A stretch of 64,000 nt of DNA, taken from the NCBI RefSeq assembly GCF_000153725.1, contig NZ_DS022276.1:3515359-3579358 (forward strand). Reading direction: 5' to 3'. The notes under the pieces are model-generated. The model saw nothing but the letters and a program-made list of their open reading frames with translations. It was not told where the DNA came from and made no database searches. This document shows positions 8,216-18,219 of the stretch, one piece after another. A program made the position numbers and the translations under genes. How positions within the stretch are numbered: position 1 is the stretch's first letter; each line of letters opens with the position of its first letter. Origin of the DNA: Salipiger bermudensis HTCC2601 (GTDB lineage Bacteria > Pseudomonadota > Alphaproteobacteria > Rhodobacterales > Rhodobacteraceae).

Positions 8216-9067
8216 TCAGTAGGTGCCAAGCAGGCCGGCCGCGACGCCGGTGGCGTCGAGGGCCACGAAGAGACCGGCGATCCCGGTGGCCAGCATGCGG
8301 CGCTGCTGCGGGAAGGCGCTGGTGGCATTGTAGGCGAGAAGCGGCACGGCCAGAGGCAGCGAGATCGTGGCAACGCCCACCGAAAGCGCCCAGCTCGAGG
8401 CACTGGCAGCCTCCGCGGTTTCCGGCACTTCGCGCGGCAGATCGGCCATCTCGGCCTTCTGCACCGGTGCCAGCAATGCGCTGCGCAGGCGGCGGTCATA
8501 GGCCTGGTAGTGCGCCTCCTTCCGCTTGTGCTGCGTGGTGGGCTGGCGGCGGGATTTCTTGGCCACGGGCAAGGTGCGGGCCAGCACGTCCTTCTGGGTC
8601 AGGCGCTCGGTGCGAGCGTGGCCATGCTCGAGGCGGACGCGGCGCGGACGCAGGCGCTCGGGCTCGGCGGGCGCCACCGGTCCCTGCGCGGCGCAGGCGG
8701 GCTTGAGTTCGGTGATGAAGCGGTCACGCGGCAGGCGGAGGTCGGTGCCGGCCCAGATCACGTGCGACACCGGAAGTGCTTCGACAAGCGCGAAGAGCAC
8801 GTGGGCCAGCGGCGTGAGCACAGCTTGCTCGTCGCTCGGGGCCGAGACATGCAGCATGGCCTCGTCAGCCTCGTGATGGACGCTGACCGTCCAGTCGCCT
8901 GTGCAGGTGGCAAAGCGCAGCGTGACGGTATCTGTACGGTCGCAATCGGCGACGGAAAAATCGTTATGTGTCAGGGCATCGCGCATGATCTGCTGGATCT
9001 CGTCGAGAACCACGATCGAACGGGCGGCGAAGACAAGACGGGCTGTACTCGTGAAACCTTGGGTCAT
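8216..9067 (-). CDS. Unrecognised protein with two C-terminal membrane helices
   Basis: A 283-residue protein that I cannot place. Residues 1-110 look like a compact alpha/beta domain (FTSTARLVFAARSIVVLDEI at the start). Residues 115-215 are basic and probably disordered. The last 60 residues hold two hydrophobic segments (VGVATISLPLAVPLLAYN and MLATGIAGLFVALDATGVAAG). The start ATG at 9067 is preceded by CAGGAG; an upstream in-frame start at 9121 lacks such a site. It is read alone, with 163 bases to the neighbouring transglycosylase gene. No function is assigned. Confidence 0.7.
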   Translation of the reverse strand: MTQGFTSTARLVFAARSIVVLDEIQQIMRDALTHNDFSVADCDRTDTVTLRFATCTGDWTVSVHHEADEAMLHVSAPSDEQAVLTPLAHVLFALVEALPVSHVIWAGTDLRLPRDRFITELKPACAAQGPVAPAEPERLRPRRVRLEHGHARTERLTQKDVLARTLPVAKKSRRQPTTQHKRKEAHYQAYDRRLRSALLAPVQKAEMADLPREVPETAEAASASSWALSVGVATISLPLAVPLLAYNATSAFPQQRRMLATGIAGLFVALDATGVAAGLLGTY

Positions 9068-9580
9068 CTTGAACTCCTGAACAGTGTTTTTCTTGGTATT
9101 CCATTTCCCTACGACACTCACTCTTGGTCCCGATTGGGGTGAGAATCTGGCCCGTCTGAGGAGGCGAATGGCCCGGCCTGCCCAGATTGCGTCCGAGTTC
9201 AGGGCGAAACCGCCGCAATCTCAATGAACTGAGGCGCTTCAGCCATGATTTGATGCGTCTGCGAGATTTTAGTCCGAAATTGTCTCAACCTATCCATAAG
9301 GGGTGACGCTAACGCGCGTCAGCCTGACCGTATTTGGAACATCAATTTGAGAGGTTTTCTTTGGGAACCCGCTGCAGTCACGGCGATCACTTTGGACAAT
9401 CCTGGGAATTTTCATTCGCTGACGCCCTATCGGAAACGGTAGGGCCAAATGCGGACCACGAATCGCGGTGGACCGTCAACATTCTGACCACCTAAGGGTC
9501 ATTGGGCCGCATATTCGACCACCTCAGAGAGGCGCTCTCGTCAGACTGCTTGGGTCGCGAAAGCCGGCCACCGCACAACG
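9068..9580. other. Long intergenic region with a GAAA-tetraloop hairpin
   Basis: About 510 bases with no convincing gene. It should hold the promoter of the unrecognised gene at 8216-9067. At 9425-9444 an 8-bp stem (CCCTATCG / CGGTAGGG, one G-T pair) is closed by a GAAA loop, a stable RNA fold; no T-run follows it. A small RNA is possible but nothing else supports one. Confidence 0.4.
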
Positions 9581-9606
9581 AAAAAGGGCGCCCGAAGGCG
9601 CCCTTT
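9581..9606 (-). terminator. Terminator of the glnB-glnA operon
   Basis: On the minus strand, AAAGGGCGCC, a TTCG loop, then GGCGCCCTTTTT, 20 bases after the glnA stop codon. A UUCG-closed hairpin with a T-run is a textbook intrinsic terminator. Confidence 0.93.
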
Positions 9607-9626
9607 CCCGAATACGTCCGCGAGGA

Positions 9627-11033
9627 TCAGCAGCTGTAGTACAGCTTGAACTCGACCGGGTGCGGGGTCATTTCGTACTGCTCGAGCTCTTCCATCTTCA
9701 GGTCGATGTAGCCTTCGATCTGGTCCTTGGTGAACACGTCACCGGCCAGCAGGAAGTCCATGTCGGCCTTCAGCTCGTCCAGAGCCTCACGCAGCGAGCC
9801 GCAGACGGTCGGGATGCCCTCGAGCTCCTCCGGCGGCAGGTCGTAGAGGTTCTTGTCCATGGCTTCGCCCGGATCGATCTTGTTCTTGATGCCGTCGAGG
9901 CCGGCCATCAGGAGCGCTGCGAAGCACAGGTAGGGGTTCGACGACGGGTCGGGGAAGCGGGCTTCCACACGCTTTGCCTTCGGCGATTCCGCCCACGGAA
10001 TACGAACGCAGCCCGAGCGGTTGCGGGCCGAGTAGGCGCGCAGGACGGGGGCCTCGAAGCCCGGGACCAGACGCTTGTAGGAGTTGGTCGACGGGTTGGT
10101 GAAGGCGTTGAGCGCCTTGGCGTGCTTGAGCAGGCCACCGATGTACCACAGGGCTTCCTGCGACAGGTCGGCGTACTTGTCACCTGCGAAGAGCGGCTTG
10201 CCGTCCTTCCAGATCGACATGTTCACGTGCATGCCGGTGCCGTTGTCGCCGGCGATCGGCTTCGGCATGAAGGTTGCCGACTTGCCGTAGGCCTGAGCCA
10301 CGTTGTGGATGATGTACTTGTACTTCTGAAGCTCGTCAGCCTGCTTGGTGACAGTGCCGAAGATCAGGCCAAGCTCGTGCTGGCACGACGCCACCTCGTG
10401 GTGGTGCTTGTCGACCTTCATGCCGATGCGCTTCATGGTCGAGAGCATCTCGGAGCGCAGGTCCTGCGCGTCGTCGATCGGGTTGACCGGGAAGTAGCCG
10501 CCCTTGACGCCCGGACGGTGACCGGTGTTGCCCATCTCGTAGTCGGTGTCGGTGTTCCACGATGCGTCGAGCGCGTCGACCTCGTAGGAGACCTTGTTCA
10601 TCGCAACCGAGAATTTCACGTCGTCGAACAGGAAGAATTCCGCTTCCGGGCCCATGAACGCGGTGTCGCCGATGCCGGATGCCTTGAGGTAGGCCTCGGC
10701 CTTCTGGGCGGTGCCGCGCGGGTCACGATCGTAGGCTTCGCCGGTGTCGGGCTCGACCACCGAGCAGTGCACGCAGAGGGTCTTCTCGGCGTAGAACGGA
10801 TCGATGTAGACGCTGTCCGGGTCGGGCATCAGCTTCATGTCGGATGCTTCGATCGACTTCCAGCCTGCGATGGAGGAACCGTCGAACATGAAGCCTTCTT
10901 CGAGGAAATCCTCGTCGACCTCATCGGCAATCACCGTCACGTGCTGCAGCTTGCCGCGCGGATCGGTGAAGCGGATGTCGACGTAAGCGACCTCCTCGTC
11001 CTTCATCAGCTTGAGAACGTCTTTGATGCTCAT
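9627..11033 (-). CDS. glnA: Glutamine synthetase type I
   Basis: A 468-residue cytoplasmic enzyme, the usual GSI length. It forms glutamine from glutamate, ammonia and ATP as a dodecamer. Visible motifs include [19 protein letters not shown] near 50, the ATP-site [16 protein letters not shown] near 265, the glutamate-site NRSGCVRIP near 345, and the adenylylation-site region [10 protein letters not shown] near 398, where the tyrosine would be modified by GlnE. It lies 65 bases after glnB, the common alphaproteobacterial order, so PII and GS are made together. Activity is likely adjusted by adenylylation. Confidence 0.98.
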   Translation of the reverse strand: MSIKDVLKLMKDEEVAYVDIRFTDPRGKLQHVTVIADEVDEDFLEEGFMFDGSSIAGWKSIEASDMKLMPDPDSVYIDPFYAEKTLCVHCSVVEPDTGEAYDRDPRGTAQKAEAYLKASGIGDTAFMGPEAEFFLFDDVKFSVAMNKVSYEVDALDASWNTDTDYEMGNTGHRPGVKGGYFPVNPIDDAQDLRSEMLSTMKRIGMKVDKHHHEVASCQHELGLIFGTVTKQADELQKYKYIIHNVAQAYGKSATFMPKPIAGDNGTGMHVNMSIWKDGKPLFAGDKYADLSQEALWYIGGLLKHAKALNAFTNPSTNSYKRLVPGFEAPVLRAYSARNRSGCVRIPWAESPKAKRVEARFPDPSSNPYLCFAALLMAGLDGIKNKIDPGEAMDKNLYDLPPEELEGIPTVCGSLREALDELKADMDFLLAGDVFTKDQIEGYIDLKMEELEQYEMTPHPVEFKLYYSC

Positions 11034-11098
11034 TCCCTTCTTCCCTTTCTGTGACTTTTGGGTCCGGTATGATTATTGTTCGGCCGCTCGTGCCGCGC

Positions 11099-11440
<342 letters not shown>

Positions 11441-11610
11441 CTATCTCTCCTCGTAATCCCGTGTCGGACCCTGCCAGATCATTTCTGCCCGGCGGCCACA
11501 ATCGGATAGCCTACGGGGGCAGGGGGTGCATAGAGCGATTTGTATCGACCGCGCGAATTTTGCGCAACATGCCTTCAGAATGGGCGAAATGAAAACTTGA
11601 GGTGGAAGAC

Positions 11611-13212
11611 ATGGCAGATCTCCTGACGGCAGCGCAGATGCGCGCGGTGGAGACGGCGGCAATGAACTCGGGCGAGGTGTCCGGTCTGGAGCTGATGGAA
11701 CGGGCCGGAACGGGCGTGGTGGAGGCAGTTTTCAAGCACTGGCCCGAGCTTGCACGACGCGCGCACCGGGCCGTGGTGCTGTGCGGGCCGGGAAACAATG
11801 GCGGCGACGGATTCGTCATCGCGCGGCTGCTGGTCGCGCGCGGGTGGGAGGTAGAGCTCTACCTCTACGGCGTGCTCGATCGGCTGCCGCCCGATGCGCG
11901 GCGCAACGCCGAACGCTGGCAGGAAATCGGCCAGATCCTGCCGCTTGAGCCCGGTTTCGAGGCCTCGAGCCGGCGCGCGGCGCTGGTGGTCGATGCGCTG
12001 TTCGGCACCGGCCTGAGCCGCCCCATCGCTGATCTTGGCGCGACGCTTCTGGATCTTGCGGAACTGCGCGGCGAGGGAGCGGCGCTGAGCGCCGGCGAAC
12101 GCCCGGACTGGACCCCGCTGATCGTCGCCGTCGATCTGCCGAGCGGGCTTTGCAGCGACAGCGGCCGGGTGCTGCGCGATGAGCATTTCGTGGGCCTGCC
12201 GGAGGTGCTCGAGGCGGCCTCCGCGGCGGCGGACCTGACCGTGACCTTCCACGCCCGCAAGCTTGGCCACGTGCTGGACGAAGGGCCCGAGCTCTGCGGC
12301 ACCGTGGTCGTGGTGCCGATCGGCCTGGAGCCGCGCCGCTCGCGCGCGCCGCGTAGCGAGCGGGTGGCCGAGGTGACGGCGCCCGCGGGGCTGGCCAAGG
12401 CGGGTGGGCACAAGTTCAGCCACGGCCATGCGCTGGTTCTGTCGGGTGGCTTCGGGCGCACCGGTGCCGCCCGGCTCTCGGCACGCGCGGCGCTGCGCGC
12501 GGGCGCAGGGCTGGTGACGCTTGGCGCGCCGGGCGCGGCGCAGATGGAGATCGCGGCGCAGATCACAGCGCTGATGCTGCGCCGGATCGAAGGCGCGGAA
12601 GAGCTCTCGGAACTGCTCGAGGATGACCGGCTCAACGCGCTCTGTCTCGGGCCGGGGCTGGGGCTCGAGCGTTCGCTCGAACTGGCGCCGGTGGCACTTG
12701 AGGCAGAACGTCCGACGCTGCTCGATGCCGATGCGCTCTCCGCCTTTGCCGACGACCCGGCAGAGCTTTTCGGGCTGCTGCACAAGGGCTGCGTACTGAC
12801 CCCGCATGGCGGCGAGTTCGCGCGATTGTTTCCCGATCTCGCGGCGCGGCTGCGCGAGGTCGCCGAGGCCGGCCCGGCGTACAGCCGGGTCGATGCGGCA
12901 CGCGAGGCGGCACGGCGGGCGGGCTGCGTGGTGCTGCTCAAGGGGCCAGATACGGTGATCGCGGCGCCGGATGGGCGCTGCGCGGTCAATGCCGGTGTCG
13001 GTGCGCGCGCGGCGCCATGGCTGGCGACGGCGGGCGCGGGCGACGTGCTGGCGGGGCTGATCTGCGGGCTGATGGCGCGCGGTCTGGCGCCCTTCGAGGC
13101 GGCCGGTGCGGGGGCGTGGCTGCATGTCGAGGCGGCGCGGGCCTTCGGGCCGGGGCTGATCGCCGAGGATCTGCCAGAAGCGCTGCCGGGGGTTCTCGCA
13201 GACTTGCTCTGA
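11611..13212 (+). CDS. nnr: Bifunctional NAD(P)H-hydrate epimerase / ADP-dependent NAD(P)H-hydrate dehydratase
   Basis: A 533-residue fusion of a YjeF N-terminal (NnrE) epimerase and a ribokinase-fold (NnrD) dehydratase, the usual bacterial arrangement. It repairs hydrated NADH and NADPH. The N-terminal domain has CGPGNNGGDGFVIARLL near 57 and IVAVDLPSGLCSD near 175. The C-terminal domain has the KAGGHKFSHGHALVLSG start near 270, LLKGPDTVIAAPDGR near 450 and the ATAGAGDVLAG motif near 475, whose Asp is catalytic. The ATG at 11611 follows GAGGTGG; a GTG nine bases upstream is the alternative. It is divergent from glnB. Confidence 0.93.
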   Translation: MADLLTAAQMRAVETAAMNSGEVSGLELMERAGTGVVEAVFKHWPELARRAHRAVVLCGPGNNGGDGFVIARLLVARGWEVELYLYGVLDRLPPDARRNAERWQEIGQILPLEPGFEASSRRAALVVDALFGTGLSRPIADLGATLLDLAELRGEGAALSAGERPDWTPLIVAVDLPSGLCSDSGRVLRDEHFVGLPEVLEAASAAADLTVTFHARKLGHVLDEGPELCGTVVVVPIGLEPRRSRAPRSERVAEVTAPAGLAKAGGHKFSHGHALVLSGGFGRTGAARLSARAALRAGAGLVTLGAPGAAQMEIAAQITALMLRRIEGAEELSELLEDDRLNALCLGPGLGLERSLELAPVALEAERPTLLDADALSAFADDPAELFGLLHKGCVLTPHGGEFARLFPDLAARLREVAEAGPAYSRVDAAREAARRAGCVVLLKGPDTVIAAPDGRCAVNAGVGARAAPWLATAGAGDVLAGLICGLMARGLAPFEAAGAGAWLHVEAARAFGPGLIAEDLPEALPGVLADLL

Positions 13213-13500
13213 GGGTTGGGGAGACGCTGTCTGTCTCGCCTCGCGGTCGACCTTAAGAGTACAAAGCGGGGCGGTCGAACACGCCCCAGCGCGGAATCAA
13301 GGCCGCAGGCCGCCGCGCCATCGTCGGCCCGCCCGGACGGGCCGGCGATCTGGGGCCGCAGGCGCTTCGCTGCGAGGTCCTTCGGATATGGCTGGGATAA
13401 AACGAGGGATTCTGAGCAAGGATCGCCATCCCGCGGGCCGCCGATGGCGCGGCGGGCGTCGAGGGACGGATTTGGCAGAGGGATCGGAGGGGGCGCTGAA
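13213..13500. repeat. Intergenic region with a long inverted repeat
   Basis: This 290-base gap between the convergent nnr and trpE genes has no credible gene. CCGCCGCGCCATCG (13310-13323) is repeated inverted as CGATGGCGCGGCGG (13442-13455). Between the arms, CGGCCCG and CGGGCCG flank a short loop (13325-13344). The layout looks like an inert palindromic element or a large transcript-end structure rather than a coding remnant. Confidence 0.45.
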
Positions 13501-13525
13501 GGAAAACGGGCCCAAGCGGGCCCGT
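13501..13525 (-). terminator. Terminator of the ppiD-trpE transcript
   Basis: On the minus strand a perfect 8-bp stem (ACGGGCCC / GGGCCCGT) with a GCTT loop is followed by TTTTCC. It lies just past the trpE stop codon. Confidence 0.85.
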
Positions 13526-13528
13526 GTC

Positions 13529-15043
13529 TCAGCTGTTGCCGGAGGAGGTGAACCGCGCCGCGTCCGCCGCCGCGCGGCGAATGGCGTTGGATTTGTGCAC
13601 CGTCTCCATGTACTCGGCCTCGGGGTCGCTGTCATAGACCACGCCGCCGCCAGCCTGGATGTAGAGCTTCTCATCCTTCACGATCGCGGTGCGCAGCGCG
13701 ATGCACATATCCATGTCGCCGCCGGCGCTGAAATACCCCACGCCGCCGCCATAGACGCCGCGCTTCTCGGGCTCGAGCTCGTCGATGATCTCCATCGCGC
13801 GGACCTTGGGCGCGCCCGAGACGGTGCCCGCAGGCATCCCGGCGAAAAAGGCCGACAGCGCGTCCTGATCATCGGCCAGCTCGCCCACGACATTGGAGAC
13901 GATGTGCATCACGTGGCTGTAGCGCTCGATGATGAACTTCTCGGTGGGGCGGACGGTGCCGATCTTCGACACCTTGCCGGTGTCGTTGCGGCCCAGGTCG
14001 AGCAGCATGAGGTGCTCGGCCAGCTCCTTCTTGTCGGCCAGAAGATCGGCTTCGAGTGCGCGATCCTCCTCGGGCGTGGCGCCGCGCGGACGGGTGCCGG
14101 CGATGGGCCGGATCGTCACCTCTCGACCAAAGACCCGAACGAGGATCTCGGGAGAGGCACCGATCACCTGGAAGCCGCCGAAGTTGAAATAGAACATGAA
14201 GGGCGACGGGTTGGTCCGCCGCAGCGAGCGGTAGAGTGCGAAGGGCGGCAGCGGGAAGGTCTGGGTCCAGCGCTGCGCCGGCACGACCTGGAAGATGTCG
14301 CCCTTGCGGATGTAATCCTTGGCGGTCTCGACCGCGGCCTTGTAGCTATCGCGGGTGAAGTTCGACACCGGCTCGCCGGCCTCGTGCGCCTCGCCGAGAT
14401 CGCGGCTCGCTTGCGGCAGCGCGCGTTCGAGATCGCGCACCGCATCCATCACGCGCTCGGCGGCACGGGCATAGGCGGCGCGGGCGGACACCCCGTCCTG
14501 CACCCAAGCCGGCGCCACCACGGTGACCTCGCCCTTGACCCCGTCGAGCACGGCGACGACCGAAGGGCGCAGCATCAATGCGTCGGGCAGGCCGAGCGGA
14601 TCGGGATTGACGTTCGGCAGGTGCTCGACCAGCCGGATCATGTCATAGCCGAGATAGCCGAACAGCCCGGCGGAGGCCTGCGGCAGATCCTCGGGGAGCT
14701 CGATCCGGCTTTCCGCGATGAGCTCGCGCAGCGCGGTGAGCGGATCGCTCTCGACCGGCGCGAAGGCCTCTGGGTCGAAGCGCGCCTGCCGGTTGATCTG
14801 CGACGTCTCGCCGTGACACTTCCACACCACGTCGGGCTTCATGCCGATGATCGAGTAGCGCCCGCGCACCTCGCCGCCGGTCACCGACTCGAGCATGAAG
14901 GCATCCTTGGCGGCGCCGGTCAGCTTGAGCATCAGCGAGACCGGCGTGTCGAGATCGGCGGCAAGGCGCGCGTAGACCACCTGGTTCCTGCCGCCCTCGT
15001 AGGCCGGCGCGAAGTCTTCGAAAGCGGGAATGAGCGTCGCCAT
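13529..15043 (-). CDS. trpE: Anthranilate synthase component I
   Basis: A 504-residue chorismate-using enzyme. With the glutamine amidotransferase TrpG it makes anthranilate, the first step of tryptophan synthesis. The N-terminal allosteric region has FMLESVTGGEVRGRYSIIG, the LLES-like tryptophan feedback site. The catalytic half has GDIFQVVPAQRW, PIAGTRPRG, LLDLGRNDTGKVS and GAPKVRAMEIIDELEP. trpG, trpD and trpC do not follow here. The start is 8 bases after the ppiD stop codon, so the two genes are co-transcribed, a common Rhodobacteraceae order. Confidence 0.97.
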   Translation of the reverse strand: MATLIPAFEDFAPAYEGGRNQVVYARLAADLDTPVSLMLKLTGAAKDAFMLESVTGGEVRGRYSIIGMKPDVVWKCHGETSQINRQARFDPEAFAPVESDPLTALRELIAESRIELPEDLPQASAGLFGYLGYDMIRLVEHLPNVNPDPLGLPDALMLRPSVVAVLDGVKGEVTVVAPAWVQDGVSARAAYARAAERVMDAVRDLERALPQASRDLGEAHEAGEPVSNFTRDSYKAAVETAKDYIRKGDIFQVVPAQRWTQTFPLPPFALYRSLRRTNPSPFMFYFNFGGFQVIGASPEILVRVFGREVTIRPIAGTRPRGATPEEDRALEADLLADKKELAEHLMLLDLGRNDTGKVSKIGTVRPTEKFIIERYSHVMHIVSNVVGELADDQDALSAFFAGMPAGTVSGAPKVRAMEIIDELEPEKRGVYGGGVGYFSAGGDMDMCIALRTAIVKDEKLYIQAGGGVVYDSDPEAEYMETVHKSNAIRRAAADAARFTSSGNS

Positions 15044-15051
15044 GATGGGCC

Positions 15052-16899
15052 TTACTGCAGGGTGCTGAGCACGGAGTTCACCGCGGACTGGTCGATGCTG
15101 ATGCCGGCACGCGACTGGATGTCGGCATTGAGTGCGCGGAACAGGTCCTGCGAGACGCTGCCCGCTGCCTGGTCGCGCAGCGCGTTGCCAAGCTGCTGGA
15201 TCTGCGGGTCTTCCATGTTGACCGGGGTGACGTCATCGAGCCGCACGATCAGCGCCGCACCGTCGCCGCGCACCGCGCGGGCCTCGCCTGCGGCCATGTC
15301 GAACACCGCCTCGAGCACCGCCGCCGGCAGACCCTGAATGCGCGACTCGCGGGTCAGGCCGCTCTCTGCGCTGGCATCGAGCCCGTTCTCTCCAAAGCTC
15401 TGGTCCTCGGAGATACGGGTCGCGATCTCTTCGGCCTGTGTCAGCAGCGCGTCGGTGGCCTGCTCCTGCTCCCAGAGCTGCTCGACCCGGTCGCGCACAT
15501 CCTCGAACGGGGCAGGCGCTGGGGCGCGAAGCTCGTCGAGGCGGAGCGCGAAGATGCCGCCGTCGCCAAGCTCGGCGATTGCCGGGTAGTCTCCCTCGGC
15601 CACGGCGGAGGCCGCCTCGCGGAAGGACTGGTAGCCGGCGATGCCGGTGTCGGTGCTGGCGGTCCAGTCGATCTGGCCAAGCTCCATGTCGGTGTCCTGC
15701 GCCAGCTCTTCCAGCGTCGCGCCGCCGGCAAGCTCGTCGTCGATGCTCGAGGCCATGCCCTCGATCACCCGGCGGGCCCGGTCGAGCACCAGTGCGTCAC
15801 GCAGATCCGGCACCGCCTCTTCATAGGGGGTTTCCTGCGCCGGCAGCACGCCGTTGACGCGGTAGAGTGCCGGGCCGAAGGAGGAGGGCGCCGGGCCCAC
15901 GACATCGCCGACCTCGGCCGAGAACACCGGCTCGGCGGCGTCGCCCAGCGTGTCGCGGGTCACATCGCCCATGTCGGTGTCGATCAGCGCCAGGCCGCGC
16001 TCGTCGACCACGGTCTCGAAATCCGCCTCGACCGAGGCGATGCGGTCGGCGGCGGCCTGGGCCTCGGCCTCGGTGCTGAACACCAGCCGCTCGATCAGGC
16101 GCCGCTCGGGCAGGTTGAACTCCTCGGCGCGCTCGTCATAGGCGGCGCGCAGGGCGTCTTCCTCGACCTCGACGGTGTCGACGATCATGTCCGGCGTCAG
16201 CCAGGCGAAGGTGATGACCTTGGTCTCGGGCAGGGTGAAGAGGTCGATATTGTCATCGTACCACGCCTGCAACTCGTCCTCTGACGGCACCGGCAGGCCT
16301 GTGTTGAGCGCGTCGCGCTCAAGCGTGGCCCAGGTGAAGGCGCGGCTCTCGCCGATATACTCGAGCAGCGTGTCGACATAGGCGTCGGGCAGGGTGGTGC
16401 CCGAGATCACCGCGGCGCTGAGGATCGAGCGCGCGGCGTCGCGGCGCAGGTTTTCCTCGAACTCGCCTTCGTTGAGGCCGGCATTCTGCAGCGCGTAGGC
16501 ATAGGCGCTGCGGTCGAAATTGCCGTCCGGGCCGTTGAAGGCCTCGACATTGCTCAGATCCTCGGCAACGCGCTCGTCCCCGACCGAAAGGCCGATCCGG
16601 GTGGTCTCGTCCTCGAGTGCGGCATTGGTCACGACCTGCGCCAGCACCTGATCGGTGAGGCCGGACTGGCGCGCCTGCTCGACCGTGATCGCCCGGCCGG
16701 TCTGGGCCTGCTGGGCGCGCAGCTCGGATTGCAGCGCGCGGGCATAGTCGCTGGTCGAGATCGTGGTGTCGCCGACCGAGCCGATATTGCCGACCCCGCC
16801 GGAGAAATTCACCGTGCCGAAGGCGCCGAAACCGACGAACGAGGCGATCAGGATCGCCCAGACGATGTACTTGGTGATGCCGGCTTTTCCGCGCGCCAT
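15052..16899 (-). CDS. ppiD: PpiD-like peptidylprolyl isomerase/chaperone
   Basis: A 615-residue protein with one N-terminal membrane helix (ITKYIVWAILIASFVGFGAF) and a large periplasmic part. Residues 30-175 match the SurA_N/PpiD N-terminal chaperone domain. Residues about 250-365 match a parvulin-type region, here weakly conserved (RLIERLVFSTEAEAQAAADR onwards), so isomerase activity may be absent, as in other PpiD proteins. A second parvulin-like region follows. It is expected to help fold outer-membrane and exported proteins near the Sec translocon. It is co-transcribed with trpE. Confidence 0.87.
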   Translation of the reverse strand: MARGKAGITKYIVWAILIASFVGFGAFGTVNFSGGVGNIGSVGDTTISTSDYARALQSELRAQQAQTGRAITVEQARQSGLTDQVLAQVVTNAALEDETTRIGLSVGDERVAEDLSNVEAFNGPDGNFDRSAYAYALQNAGLNEGEFEENLRRDAARSILSAAVISGTTLPDAYVDTLLEYIGESRAFTWATLERDALNTGLPVPSEDELQAWYDDNIDLFTLPETKVITFAWLTPDMIVDTVEVEEDALRAAYDERAEEFNLPERRLIERLVFSTEAEAQAAADRIASVEADFETVVDERGLALIDTDMGDVTRDTLGDAAEPVFSAEVGDVVGPAPSSFGPALYRVNGVLPAQETPYEEAVPDLRDALVLDRARRVIEGMASSIDDELAGGATLEELAQDTDMELGQIDWTASTDTGIAGYQSFREAASAVAEGDYPAIAELGDGGIFALRLDELRAPAPAPFEDVRDRVEQLWEQEQATDALLTQAEEIATRISEDQSFGENGLDASAESGLTRESRIQGLPAAVLEAVFDMAAGEARAVRGDGAALIVRLDDVTPVNMEDPQIQQLGNALRDQAAGSVSQDLFRALNADIQSRAGISIDQSAVNSVLSTLQ

Positions 16900-16935
16900 G
16901 ACTGCCTCTTCCCCTTATGGTTCTGGCGCCCGTGT

Positions 16936-18138
16936 CTATGACGGGCTGTCGGTCCCCGCAAGGGGCCAGTCCAGCGCGTCGAGCCGGTCGAACAGCACCG
17001 TGATCGCGTCCGCGTCGAGATTGGCGAAGGCGAAGCGGAAATGCCGCGCGCCGGCAGGGTCCTCTGGCGGCACGAACATGGTGCCGGGCAGGGCGAGGAT
17101 GCCGGCCTCGTGCACCAGCTTGCGCCCCAATACGTCGGAGCCTTCGGCGAAGGGATGTTCGACATACGCGAAATAGGCGCCCAGGCCCTTGAGGCGCCAG
17201 CCACGCGCCTCGAGCCGCGGGAACTGCGCGGTGATCGCCTCGCGGCGCGCGAGGATCTCGTCACGCTCGCCGGCGACCCACTGGCTCAGGTTCTCGAGCC
17301 CCCAGAGCGCCGCGATCTGGCCGAGCTGCGGTGCGCAGATCGCCACCGTGTCCTGGAACTTCTCGACCTCCTCGAGCAGGCCCGGCGCTGCGATGATCGC
17401 GCCCACGCGATGGCCGGTGAGACGGTAGGCCTTGGAGAAGCTGTAGAGCTGGATCAGCGTGTCCTCGTGGCCCGGCTGGCGCAGCAGATCGTGCGGCGCA
17501 CCGGAGCGGCTGTCGAAGTCTTTGTAGGTTTCGTCGACGATCAGCTTGATGCCATACTCACGGGCAAGGTCGTAGAGCGCCCGCAGGGTCTCGGCCGGAT
17601 ACTCGACGCCGCCGGGATTGTTGGGCGAGACCAGCACGATGGCGCGGGTCTTCGGGCTGATCAGGGCGCGGGCATCCTCGGCCCCGGGCAGCAGGTCGTC
17701 GCCAGTGGGCAGCGGCACGGTGCGCACGCCCTGCATGTCGAGCCACATCTTGTGATTGAAGTACCACGGCGTCGGCAGCAGCACCTCGTCGCCCTCGCCG
17801 GCGATGGCGGCCATGGTGGCGGCGAAGGCCTGGTTGCAGCCCGCGGTGATCGCGACCTGATCGGCGCTCACCTCGGCGTCGTAATGCGCGCTCCAGTCGC
17901 GGGCCAGCGCGATGCGCAGCGCCGGCAGGCCGAGGACCGGGCCGTAGAGATGGGTCTCGGGCTGCTCCATCGCCTCGGCCATGGCGCGGCGCAGGGCGGC
18001 GGGCGGCGGATCCACGGGCGCGGCCTGGCTCACGTTGATCAGCGGTCGGTCGGCGGGAAAGGACACGCCCTCGATCCAGCGCTTGGCCTCGGGGACCGGC
18101 GGTGTGAAGGTGGATTGCGTGCGGCTGAGTTGGGTCAT
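16936..18138 (-). CDS. PLP-dependent aminotransferase, class I/II
   Basis: A 400-residue fold-type I aminotransferase. Visible are the substrate/cofactor loop HLYGPVLGLPALR, ITAGCNQAF near 92, SPNNPGGVEYP near 168, DETYKDF near 200 and SFSKAYRLTGHRVG near 235, where Lys binds pyridoxal phosphate. The last third has the FRFAFAN motif with the conserved Arg. The start ATG at 18138 gives the MTQLSRTQS N-terminus. The substrate is unknown; the gene is a single unit, 36 bases before ppiD, and may share its transcript. Confidence 0.9.
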   Translation of the reverse strand: MTQLSRTQSTFTPPVPEAKRWIEGVSFPADRPLINVSQAAPVDPPPAALRRAMAEAMEQPETHLYGPVLGLPALRIALARDWSAHYDAEVSADQVAITAGCNQAFAATMAAIAGEGDEVLLPTPWYFNHKMWLDMQGVRTVPLPTGDDLLPGAEDARALISPKTRAIVLVSPNNPGGVEYPAETLRALYDLAREYGIKLIVDETYKDFDSRSGAPHDLLRQPGHEDTLIQLYSFSKAYRLTGHRVGAIIAAPGLLEEVEKFQDTVAICAPQLGQIAALWGLENLSQWVAGERDEILARREAITAQFPRLEARGWRLKGLGAYFAYVEHPFAEGSDVLGRKLVHEAGILALPGTMFVPPEDPAGARHFRFAFANLDADAITVLFDRLDALDWPLAGTDSPS

Positions 18139-18219
18139 TTTGTCGGATCCGGCGTGATTTCGGCGCACGCTATCAGGCCGCTCCGGGCGGGGAAAGGCCC
18201 GCCGTGGCGGGCGCTTCGC

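Noticed and set aside
11575-13125. A 516-residue minus-strand frame across the NAD(P)HX repair gene
   Set aside because: Low-complexity Arg/Gln/His-rich composition, typical of an antisense shadow; the plus strand encodes all YjeF motifs.
13388-15337. A 649-residue plus-strand frame across trpE
   Set aside because: Antisense shadow of a clear trpE with every catalytic motif.
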